A stretch of DNA of 64,000 nt from the NCBI GenBank assembly GCA_021781745.1, contig JAJXWH010000016.1, forward strand, positions 1-64,000, given 5' to 3'. Made by a program: the position numbers and the translations under genes. This DNA is from Bacillota bacterium. Lineage in GTDB: Bacteria; Bacillota; Clostridia; Clostridiales; Clostridiaceae. The notes under the pieces were generated by a model. The model was not told the DNA's origin. It did no database searches and saw nothing but the letters and a program-made list of their open reading frames with translations. Positions 50,390-57,888 of this stretch are shown here, piece after piece (position 1 is the stretch's first letter; the number at the start of each line of letters is the position of its first letter).

Positions 50390-51103
50390 ATGGATGTATT
50401 AGTGAATAATGTTTTATTTGGTTTAGTGATTTCCCTAGCAGCTTTTGAAATAGGTATATTTATCAATAGATATACAAGGATACCAGTTCTGAATCCATTA
50501 TTAGTTGCAATAATAATTGTAATATGTTTTTTATCAGCATTTCATATTGATTTTGATACATATAATAAGGGTGGCCAATTTATAAATATGTTTCTTGGAC
50601 CATCAACTGTAGTTCTTGCAGTACCTTTATATAAACAACTTGATTTACTTAAAAAAAATGCGAAGGCCATATTAACTGGAATATTAGTGGGCAGCATAGT
50701 AGGGATTTTTTCAATAATCGGAATATCATATTTAGTTGGACTAGATACGAGCATAATAAGATCATTGATTCCTAAATCAGTAACAACTCCTATTGGAATA
50801 TCAATAAGCAGTCAATTAGGAGGACTAGTTCCAATTACTGTACTTGCTATAATAATTACAGGAATAATAGGAGCAGTTTTTGGGCCAACTGTTTGTAAAA
50901 TATTAAGAATAAAAGATAAAGTGGCAATAGGAGTTTCTATGGGAACAGCTGCTCACGCAGTTGGAACAAGCAAGGCACTTGAACTAGGAGAAGTAGAAGG
51001 GGCCATGAGCAGCCTATCAATTGGAATAGCCGGAATAATGACCGTAATTCTCGGACCAGCTGCATATCATTTAGCGGCTATAGTGTATCATATGATTAAA
51101 TAA
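50390..51103 (+). CDS. lrgB: LrgB/CidB-like membrane protein
   Basis: A 237-residue protein with about seven membrane helices. The LrgB family core FINMFLGPSTVVLAVPLYKQ, SVTTPIGISISSQLGGL and AAHAVGTSKALELGEVEGAM is clear. With LrgA it forms an antiholin/holin-like or pyruvate-uptake system in the cytoplasmic membrane. GAGGTG lies 6 bp before the ATG at 50390; an in-frame GTG at 50381 is inside that ribosome site. Terminator follows at 51136. Confidence 0.92.
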   Translation: MDVLVNNVLFGLVISLAAFEIGIFINRYTRIPVLNPLLVAIIIVICFLSAFHIDFDTYNKGGQFINMFLGPSTVVLAVPLYKQLDLLKKNAKAILTGILVGSIVGIFSIIGISYLVGLDTSIIRSLIPKSVTTPIGISISSQLGGLVPITVLAIIITGIIGAVFGPTVCKILRIKDKVAIGVSMGTAAHAVGTSKALELGEVEGAMSSLSIGIAGIMTVILGPAAYHLAAIVYHMIK

Positions 51104-51135
51104 GTCTATATTATAGGTAGGTAACAAGTATTGGA

Positions 51136-51172
51136 GACCACTGAAAAATGGAATTTTTCAGTGGTCTTCATC
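51136..51172 (+). terminator. Intrinsic terminator after lrgAB
   Basis: GACCACTGAAAAAT (51136-51149) pairs perfectly with ATTTTTCAGTGGTC (51153-51166) around 3 nt, then TTCATCTATTTT. Confidence 0.75.
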
Positions 51173-51216
51173 TATTTTAAGATCAATTAAGTTAATTTTT
51201 TAATATACAGATATCC

Positions 51217-51403
51217 AACATTATAATTGGACTTATTATATGAATATACTTACATATTTACTAAATCTTCATGTGGATATCTTAACTAGAAATAATGGAT
51301 ATTTTCATAGTTTTTCGTAATATTATGACCCTTGCGGTTACAAAAATATTTATTATTTCGGTAAGCTACCACATAAGTCTAGTTTACATGTTGTTTATTT
51401 ATA
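51217..51403. repeat. Hairpin element F, near-identical to 38954-39140
   Basis: Direct repeat of element E, 187 bp, about nine mismatches, same orientation, 12.26 kb away. Two of the mismatches (GG for AA at about 51297) weaken the 17-bp inner stem seen in E, so the hairpin is slightly decayed here. It lies between the lrgB terminator and the unknown gene at 51590. The rest of the gap (51404-51589) shows only A+T-rich DNA. Confidence 0.7.
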
Positions 51404-51589
51404 GTTTGGTATATTTACAATAAATATGATACATACATAAATCTTATTGTAATGGCACTATACAAGAGCTTTAGTAATATTTACTTGTTGATTATACTAT
51501 TAAGTGCAAATTATAATTTATATAGGTATGAAATTATACGGAATTAATGATGAATAAAAACTATAAAGAGATGCGGGAGACGGATAAAT

Positions 51590-52732
51590 ATGGCTTACGA
51601 AGATGAATTGCTTATTACTTATGGATTAGGGTATGCCTTTGAGAAAAGTAAATTACTAATTGTTTCAGAACTTGAGGAAAAAACTGTTTTAAAAAAAGAA
51701 TTAGATATTATGAAAGAGATAAATATAATCAACGAATTTAAGGAAAAATTGCATTCTGAAAGTGATTTAAGATTCCCTAAGAGCTATATTACAAATGTAG
51801 AAGAAGCTTTAGAGGAGAAGTTATCAAAGACTATACCCATAATTACATCAATAAAAGCCAAGAATATGACAAAACAAGATCATCTCATGGACGAATATAT
51901 AAAAAAAGATTTGAGCTTAGTAAGATTAAGAAAAGAAGGCTACATACAAAAGGATTTAACTTTAATAAAAGAGTATCTAGATAAGTGCACTGAAAATTTA
52001 GATATAAGTATAGAAAACAAAGAACAGAAAGCATTGAAATTTGATAAAATTGTTTTAAAAATTATTTTAACTTCAAGTTTTGGAAATGATTTTAGTTCCT
52101 TCTTGAGTCAACAAGGACAAGCTGGAAGTATAAACAAGTTAGACAAAGCTATGGAGAAACATTTAGAAGATGCCCTTAAGAATAAGTATTTAGTAATAAA
52201 GAAGTATAATGAATTAGATTTTTTAAATTTACTTTTATTTCTTGAGGAATGGCAAGGAAAGCATTTTGAATGGGACGAAAAATATACAAGCTTATTGTTT
52301 TCTGTAAATAAGGACGGGCAAAAATATAAAGGTCCACAGTCAGAAATAAAAGATTATGTAATATCTTTTATTAAGGAAAAAAGGTATTTGTATTTTCCCT
52401 TTGGCAAATACAATGAGGAAAATATATTTATAACTTTAAACGATGAAAAGTATTGTAATAAAGCCGAAAATCAAGAAAATACTACTAAACCTAAATATAT
52501 GGTTTTAGAAAAAAAAGAAGGAAACCTATATCAAATTACTTCAAATGACTATAAAGAAATTGATTTAAGTTATAACTATGAATTAGGCTATTTACTTTCC
52601 TATGAAAATGATAATGTCAATATTTCTTTCGTTACATATGATAAAATCAATGATAAAGTAAATCATATAAATAAATACGACGACTTAAAAACAGAAATGA
52701 TTAAGGCACTAGAAGAGCATTTTATAATATAA
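51590..52732 (+). CDS. Unrecognised 380-aa protein
   Basis: A 380-residue hydrophilic protein with no signal peptide, membrane segment or motif I recognise. Residues 25-160 are highly charged and helical (LEEKTVLKKELDIMKEINII; LEEKLSKTIPIITSIKAKN). Residues about 175-200 are glycine/serine-rich (FGNDFSSFLSQQGQAGS). The C-terminal half has alternating hydrophobic strands and aromatic residues. It is single, with GCGGGAGACGG as a poor ribosome site before the ATG, and followed at once by hairpin elements G and H. It may be a lineage-specific cytoplasmic protein. Confidence 0.6.
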   Translation: MAYEDELLITYGLGYAFEKSKLLIVSELEEKTVLKKELDIMKEINIINEFKEKLHSESDLRFPKSYITNVEEALEEKLSKTIPIITSIKAKNMTKQDHLMDEYIKKDLSLVRLRKEGYIQKDLTLIKEYLDKCTENLDISIENKEQKALKFDKIVLKIILTSSFGNDFSSFLSQQGQAGSINKLDKAMEKHLEDALKNKYLVIKKYNELDFLNLLLFLEEWQGKHFEWDEKYTSLLFSVNKDGQKYKGPQSEIKDYVISFIKEKRYLYFPFGKYNEENIFITLNDEKYCNKAENQENTTKPKYMVLEKKEGNLYQITSNDYKEIDLSYNYELGYLLSYENDNVNISFVTYDKINDKVNHINKYDDLKTEMIKALEEHFII

Positions 52733-52826
52733 AAATACTGACGAAGGAAAGACTAACTATGTTGCTCAATTCTATTCTCAACGCAACACTGCACAAAATA
52801 GTTAGTCTTTCTTGTGGTATTTATAT
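52733..52826. repeat. Short hairpin element G, like element D without its middle
   Basis: GGAAAGACTAACTATGTTGC pairs with GCAACACTGCACAAAATAGT-TAGTCTTTC. The sequence matches the outer stem of element D (on the minus strand) at both ends, including TCTATTCTCAACGCAACAC, but lacks the inner ~140 bp with the conserved tip. So either D's middle was inserted or G's was lost. Confidence 0.6.
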
Positions 52827-52828
52827 AT

Positions 52829-53010
52829 TTCTAAATATAAAGATTTTGAACTTAACTTATACGTTTAAATATACTCAACTAGAAATGAGGCACATACTTT
52901 TGTGGAATGTTTCATTAAAATTCCTTAGAAACTGGAACAAAAGTATGTGCTTCATTTCGGTGAGTTATATTTAAATTAAAGTTAAGTTCGATCTTGTATA
53001 TCTAAAAATG
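52829..53010. repeat. Long hairpin element H
   Basis: GAACTTAACTT/AAGTTAAGTTC, TTTAAATATA/TATATTTAAA, ACTC/GAGT, GAAATGA/TCATTTC and GCACATACTTTTGT/ACAAAAGTATGTGC form a ~180-bp hairpin with loop GGAATGTTTC...GAAACTGG. The tip has GGAACAAAAGT, loosely like the core family, but TGCTCC and GACAAG are absent. It ends 10 bp from the 3' end of the flavoredoxin gene. Confidence 0.6.
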
Positions 53011-53020
53011 TTATGTACCT

Positions 53021-53629
53021 TTATTTAGTTGAAGATTTTTCAAGGCGTCTGCGTTTTTTGGTTTTCTTTTTCATAACTGAAAAACCAAAGGAACCAATTG
53101 GTTTTTTAACTAGTGGAAAGTATTCACCATGACAGTAAGACATCATATTTGCATTTTCAAAATGAATCTTACCTTTGTCGTCAAATAAATCTTCATTAAC
53201 ATGAGAACCAAGAACTTCAGCTATGAACATATCGTGGGTTCCAAGAGGAATTATGTTTTTTACTTTACATTCAATATTTACTGGACATTCTTCTATGTAA
53301 GGTACTGAAATATTAAGACTATCTTTTAAAGTAAAGTTCATTTCAGCAATTTTATCATTTTTCTTTCCAGTTTTAACGCCGCAGTAATCTACTTTCTTTA
53401 CTAAATCTGAGCTAGGCAAATTTACTACAAACTCCATAGTTTCTTTTATATATTCATAAGATAATCTTTCAGGTCTTATTGAAATATAAAGCATAGGAGG
53501 TTTTGTATTAATTGTACCAGTCCATCCAACCGTAAAAACATTAGTTTTACCTTCTTTATTTTTAGAGGTGATTAAAACCACAGGTACGGGATTTAAAATT
53601 ACACTTCCTTTGAAATTCCTCTTATTCAT
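53021..53629 (-). CDS. Flavoredoxin / flavin reductase-like FMN protein
   Basis: A 202-residue protein of the flavin reductase-like FMN-binding family. NPVPVVLITSKNKEGKTNVF at 12-31, then GTINTKPPMLYISIRPERLSY near 45-65, are the FMN-binding region; MSYCHGEYFPLVKKPIGSFG near the end is typical of flavoredoxins. The tail is strongly basic (KKKTKKRRRLEK), unusual for the family. I start at 53629 with AAAGGAG upstream; an earlier in-frame start reads through the terminator hairpin of the neighbouring gene. It would pass electrons between a flavin pool and partners in the cytoplasm. Confidence 0.86.
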   Translation of the reverse strand: MNKRNFKGSVILNPVPVVLITSKNKEGKTNVFTVGWTGTINTKPPMLYISIRPERLSYEYIKETMEFVVNLPSSDLVKKVDYCGVKTGKKNDKIAEMNFTLKDSLNISVPYIEECPVNIECKVKNIIPLGTHDMFIAEVLGSHVNEDLFDDKGKIHFENANMMSYCHGEYFPLVKKPIGSFGFSVMKKKTKKRRRLEKSSTK

Positions 53630-53650
53630 ATTAAATACTCCTTTAAATAA

Positions 53651-53686
53651 AGGCATCTTCAAAAATAATTTTATTTGAAGATGCCT
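53651..53686 (-). terminator. Terminator of the carboxypeptidase gene
   Basis: AGGCATCTTCAAA (53651-53663) pairs perfectly with TTTGAAGATGCCT (53674-53686). On the minus strand it follows the dac gene and is followed by TTTATTT. Confidence 0.7.
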
Positions 53687-53719
53687 AAATGAAATTTTAA
53701 TTATATCTAGGTAAATGAA

Positions 53720-55042
53720 TTATCTTCTTCGACCTGAACGGCCGTAATAACTTCTTTTTTTTCTGCGCTTTGAATTAACAGCCATATTTCTAATTAGTGC
53801 AAGTAAAGTGATGATAATAGCTATACCTACTATGGTTGCTATATAAATAATTATGTTATCTTTAATAAGATCACCAAAAGAAATATCTACTGCACCTGTA
53901 ACTTCTTCAGAGTGATTTCTTGTACTGTATGTTAACTTAACATCTTTCTTGAAAAGTAAATTCCATGCACTAGTATCCGTTCCGTTAAAAGTGATTTTAG
54001 ATTCAGCATCATTAATATCATTTTTATAATAGGTTACATCTTGAGTTAATTTAACTGGTACAGAAATAGTTTTTGTAGGACCAAATACAACAAAAGGTTT
54101 ATATTTTACTTCAGCATTTCCAACGCTCTCGCCGTTAGCTTTGTATACTTCTTTAGTTGCAGCATAACTATAATCCATTATAGCATCCATATCGTTAAAC
54201 TTTGTCATATCTGCATTATCTATTTGTCTGCTCTTAAAGACAATACCTAGCATTTGTCTTCCATTTCTTTCATAAACAGTAGCAAGGCAACCCCCTGCTT
54301 CGCTGGTTGTTCCAGTTTTTCCTGCAATATTACCATTTTTACCAAGAGTTAAATTTCTATTTTCTAAAATTAATCTAGAATTCTTTATGGTTACAGGAGC
54401 TTCTTTAAGTTCCATTGTTTGTCTTACCCAATCATTTGCAAAGGCTGCTTTTAAAATTAATGAAAGGTCATATGCTGTAGTATAATGATTTGGATCATGT
54501 AATCCGTTTGGAGTAACAAAATTACTATTATTAGCTCCAAGTTCCTTAGCTTTTTTATTCATCAATTCAGCAAAGGCTTTAGAGTTACCTGAGATATTAT
54601 CTGCAATTACATATGCAGTATCATTTCCTGAGAATAGAAGCAAACCTTTCATTATGTCGTCTGCTGACACTTTATCCCCAGGCTGCATTGTATTATGCAT
54701 ATAATTGAGATTTATAGAATATTCAGGCTGCTCCTTTGCTGATTTAGTATATTCAAGTTGGTCAGATGGTTGTTTATTTTCAGCTAATAATAAACCAGTT
54801 AAAAGTTTAGTCGTACTAGCTGGATATCTTTTGCTATCAGCATCTTTACAATATATTACTTCACCAGTCTCTAAATCCATGGTTAAAGCTGATTGAGCCA
54901 CAATGTTCGGTAAAGCTTGTGCAGATGCTTCAGTTTTAGATTTTGTAGTAGAAGTCTCTGCAGAATTTGCTATAGCTAGTGGACTAAATAAAGAAAGAGA
55001 AAAAGTTAATGCAAGTGCTTTTAAAATTAAATTTTTTTTCAA
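53720..55042 (-). CDS. D-alanyl-D-alanine carboxypeptidase (DacF/DacA type)
   Basis: A 440-residue penicillin-binding protein 5-like S11 peptidase. It has a signal peptide (MKKNLILKALALTFSLSLF, cleavage near ANS-AET), then SxxK in YPASTTKLLTG, SxN in LLFSGNDTAYV, and KTG in IAGKTGTTSEAGG. A C-terminal domain is followed by a membrane helix (IIIYIATIVGIAIIITLLAL) and a basic tail (SKRRKKRSYYGRSGRRR). It trims terminal D-Ala from muropeptides outside the membrane. I use the TTG at 55042, 6-7 bp after GGAGAG; the upstream GTG at 55057 overlaps that ribosome site. Confidence 0.92.
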   Translation of the reverse strand: MKKNLILKALALTFSLSLFSPLAIANSAETSTTKSKTEASAQALPNIVAQSALTMDLETGEVIYCKDADSKRYPASTTKLLTGLLLAENKQPSDQLEYTKSAKEQPEYSINLNYMHNTMQPGDKVSADDIMKGLLLFSGNDTAYVIADNISGNSKAFAELMNKKAKELGANNSNFVTPNGLHDPNHYTTAYDLSLILKAAFANDWVRQTMELKEAPVTIKNSRLILENRNLTLGKNGNIAGKTGTTSEAGGCLATVYERNGRQMLGIVFKSRQIDNADMTKFNDMDAIMDYSYAATKEVYKANGESVGNAEVKYKPFVVFGPTKTISVPVKLTQDVTYYKNDINDAESKITFNGTDTSAWNLLFKKDVKLTYSTRNHSEEVTGAVDISFGDLIKDNIIIYIATIVGIAIIITLLALIRNMAVNSKRRKKRSYYGRSGRRR

Positions 55043-55210
55043 GTCAAATCTCTCCACTTCTATTTATTTAGGCATATTAAAATTTACTTGTTTTTGGACA
55101 TGCCTTAGTATATTAAAACATTTTTAGTATAACACTTATGTAACGTTATAACAATAAATGCAATGTTAAAACTTACATGCAATATATGACAATTTGCACT
55201 ATTTTAACAA

Positions 55211-55933
55211 TTATTTTAATCTTTCAATTATAGATTTTTTTGCATTTAATTCAAATTTATCGTCTAATGAATCAAGTTTTACTTCATCACCATATTTTTT
55301 TTGCAAGGCTAAAGTTAAAAGTCTGTCTGCAAATTCAGGATTCTTTGAAAGGAATGACCCATGAAAATATGAACCAAAGGTATTTTTATATATACATCCT
55401 TCATAGCTATCTTCACCATTATTTCCATATCCGTGAATGCATTTTCCAAGTGGAGTATGATTGTTTATATAGGTTCTTCCTGAGTGATTTTCAAAGCCTA
55501 CATATGTTTCATTAAATTCTTCATTATATATTTCTGTATTACCAATAAATCTGGTATCTCCACCTTCAGTATAAATATCTAAAATACCAAGACCATCAAT
55601 TTTCTCACCATTTGGCGCTGTATAATATTTACCTAATAATTGATAACCACCACATATGGCAAGAAGAACTTTTCCATCTTCAATGTAGTTTGTTAACGCA
55701 TCTTTCTTTATTTCATTTAAATCTTTTGATACTATAGATTGTTCATAATCTTGTCCGCCACCAAAAAAGATTATGTCCACATTTTCTTTATCAATGTTAT
55801 CGCCTAAAGAAGAATTAATTATATTTACATCTATTCCTCTAAGCGCTGCTCTATGTTTTAAAATAAGTACGTTACCTAAATCACCATAAACATTTAGCAA
55901 ATCAGGGTACAAGTGACAAATTGTTAACTCCAT
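55211..55933 (-). CDS. gatD: Lipid II isoglutaminyl synthase, glutaminase subunit
   Basis: A 240-residue class I glutamine amidotransferase. LYPDLLNVYGDLGNVLILKH opens the protein; FFGGGQDYEQSIV near 60 and the nucleophile cysteine in LLAICGGYQLLG near 95 are characteristic, with histidine in YFHGSFLSKNPEFADRL near 200. GatD with MurT amidates the alpha-carboxyl of D-Glu in lipid II. It is encoded directly after murT with a 19-bp gap, and AGGAGGG precedes the ATG. Confidence 0.93.
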   Translation of the reverse strand: MELTICHLYPDLLNVYGDLGNVLILKHRAALRGIDVNIINSSLGDNIDKENVDIIFFGGGQDYEQSIVSKDLNEIKKDALTNYIEDGKVLLAICGGYQLLGKYYTAPNGEKIDGLGILDIYTEGGDTRFIGNTEIYNEEFNETYVGFENHSGRTYINNHTPLGKCIHGYGNNGEDSYEGCIYKNTFGSYFHGSFLSKNPEFADRLLTLALQKKYGDEVKLDSLDDKFELNAKKSIIERLK

Positions 55934-55952
55934 GATTTTCTCCCTCCTAGCA

Positions 55953-57311
55953 TTACCATAACTTTTTAATATAGCCCTTTGAATGAAGATATTTTCTGTA
56001 ATTAATCATCGCAGTGTAAGTTGCAAGTATGTATACTTTTTTTGAAACAGATTCTTTAATTTTATCTGTCAATTCTTCATAATCTTCTTTTAGAATAAAT
56101 TTATCAACATTTAAACCAGCAACCTTTAATCTAACTGCCATATCATACATTCTAAGTCCTGAAACAAAAATATCTTCTATTTTAAGAGTGGATATTCTTT
56201 CAAAATCTACATCCCATATCCAAGAAACATCACGTCCATCAGCATAATTATCATTTAACATAAATACAGCTGAAAATTCATTTTGGTTAAGTGCAAGGGT
56301 ATCTAAAGCTTGATTATATCCTGCAGGGTTTTTCACTAATATAATTTGGATATCCTTATTTCCTATAGTTATTTGTTCCTGTCTGCCAAAACTTGAACTT
56401 TGATTTTGAAGAGAAGTTTGTATTACTGAATCTTCTATACCAAGTTCCTTTGAAATAGCAAAGGCACATAAAGCATTATAAATATTATAGGCACCCGATT
56501 GACTTATAAAAACTTCAGTATCATTAATTAACACAGACGAATTCTCTGGATTTAAATCAAAGATTTTATTAACAGCATAATGCAATTCAGAACGCTTGTA
56601 ACCACAGCTCGGGCAATAATAACTTCCTAAGTGATTATAAGTTACTAAATCATATGAATAAGGTGATTTACAAAACTTACAGAACTTTGCATCTGCATTT
56701 AAATCTAAAGAAGTATCTTCTTTAATAGGCGTATTGAAGCCATAAAATACAACTTCATTTTTTACATCTAATTTTCCAAGTAAAGATTCATCGCCATTTA
56801 AAACTAATTTAGTTTCTGGAACCTTTTCTACACCTTCTAATATTTTAACTAAGGTAGTATAGACTTCTCCATATCGATCCAATTGATCTCTAAATAAATT
56901 AGTCACTGTTATTATTTCTGGAGTTAGATGTTCAGTAATAAATTTAACATTAGCTTCATCAACTTCGATTACTGCATAAGGATTTTCTTTTTTTTTGAAA
57001 AAAGAATAATTTGATACAAAACACGCCACAATACCTGGATATAGATTAGCACCGGTATTATTCGTTATAACATTAAAACCATTTTGCTTTAATATGTTAT
57101 AAATCATACTTGTAGTTGTAGTTTTTCCATTTGTTCCTGTTACTAGAATTATTTTATATCCTTTGCTCACTCTTTTTAAAATAGATTTATCAATTTTTAA
57201 GGCTATCTTACCAGGAAAATTACTACCACCTTTTAAAATATGTTTTGAAGCAAAAGCAGTAATTTTTGATAACAATATGCTTACAATAGACTTAATATTA
57301 ATTTTACTCAC
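55953..57311 (-). CDS. murT: Lipid II isoglutaminyl synthase, Mur-ligase subunit
   Basis: A 452-residue Mur ligase-family protein with the ATP-binding loop VTGTNGKTTTTSMIYNIL (about residues 57-74), Mur-ligase central domain with VIEVDEANVKFI and VTNLFRDQLDRYGEVY, and a cysteine cluster (CKFCKSPYSY...YCPSCGY, about 210-245) that matches the zinc-binding insertion of MurT. The DUF1727 C-terminal domain has LVKNPAGYNQALDTL near 325. With GatD it makes D-isoglutamine in peptidoglycan. The start is GTG at 57311 with a weak GGGCGG ribosome site. It is divergent from the zapA-like gene across hairpin element B. Confidence 0.93.
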   Translation of the reverse strand: MSKINIKSIVSILLSKITAFASKHILKGGSNFPGKIALKIDKSILKRVSKGYKIILVTGTNGKTTTTSMIYNILKQNGFNVITNNTGANLYPGIVACFVSNYSFFKKKENPYAVIEVDEANVKFITEHLTPEIITVTNLFRDQLDRYGEVYTTLVKILEGVEKVPETKLVLNGDESLLGKLDVKNEVVFYGFNTPIKEDTSLDLNADAKFCKFCKSPYSYDLVTYNHLGSYYCPSCGYKRSELHYAVNKIFDLNPENSSVLINDTEVFISQSGAYNIYNALCAFAISKELGIEDSVIQTSLQNQSSSFGRQEQITIGNKDIQIILVKNPAGYNQALDTLALNQNEFSAVFMLNDNYADGRDVSWIWDVDFERISTLKIEDIFVSGLRMYDMAVRLKVAGLNVDKFILKEDYEELTDKIKESVSKKVYILATYTAMINYRKYLHSKGYIKKLW

Positions 57312-57434
57312 CGCCCAATTCTAGTTATATATAAGAATGATTAACATAATAAGGTAATATTAAACATTTTTATAGTACTAATTAAAAAATAATCAAAATA
57401 AGTATAGCACAAAAATCTTAAACAACGAAAATAT

Positions 57435-57720
57435 TTTTAATATATCTTCAACATCTAACCAAGACTTATGTGCAATCAACCGAAATTAGAAACATTGTTG
57501 CTTCGTCTGACTATGAAAATTTCACAGAAAGGTTCTAAATGTCAGGTTGCCACACCTATACTTGCTCCAAATTTAATTTGGACAAGTATAGGCGTAACAA
57601 CCAAACATTAAGAACCTTTAACTGCTTATTTTCAAATGCCGACTGCGCAAAAATGTTTCTAATTTCTAGTGCAGATGTGCACATAAGTCTGGTGAATGTT
57701 GGATATATATATTTAATTAC
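57435..57720. repeat. Long hairpin element B (tip core family), largest copy
   Basis: The 286-bp segment folds end to end: AATATATCTTCAACATCTA and its partner near 57711, AGACTTATGTGCA/TGCACATAAGTCT, GAAATTAGAAACAT/ATGTTTCTAATTTC, GCTTCGTC/GACTGCGC-like, TGAAAA/TTTTCA, AAAGGTTCT/AGAACCTTT, and CACCTATACTTG/CAAGTATAGGCG. The tip is TATACT-TGCTCC-AAATTTAATTT-GGACAAG-TATAGG. It shares the outer ATCAA-CGAAATTAG sequence with element A. It lies between the divergent murT and zapA-like genes. Confidence 0.72.
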
Positions 57721-57888
57721 AAATTAAATATATAGCTTAGGCACCTATAATAAGTACACATGATATATATTTGAAGTGAATTTAAGAAAAAATGCAAGAA
57801 AACCCTTCATAGTTGAGTTTACATAATTGTTTTATTAGTGAATATACCATATAATTAGAGGTGATAAAGAATTTTACGAGGTGTTATT

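Noticed and set aside
52759-52974. 71-codon open frame
   Set aside because: It lies wholly inside hairpin elements G and H and its composition follows the palindromes; no ribosome site.
32963-57720. CRISPR array or tRNA/attC-type repeats as explanation of the hairpins
   Set aside because: No regular spacing or unit repeats, no cas genes, and the elements are scattered singly between ordinary genes.
57539-57727. 62-codon open frame between murT and the zapA-like gene
   Set aside because: It reads through the tip and right arm of hairpin element B; no ribosome site and no protein-like pattern.
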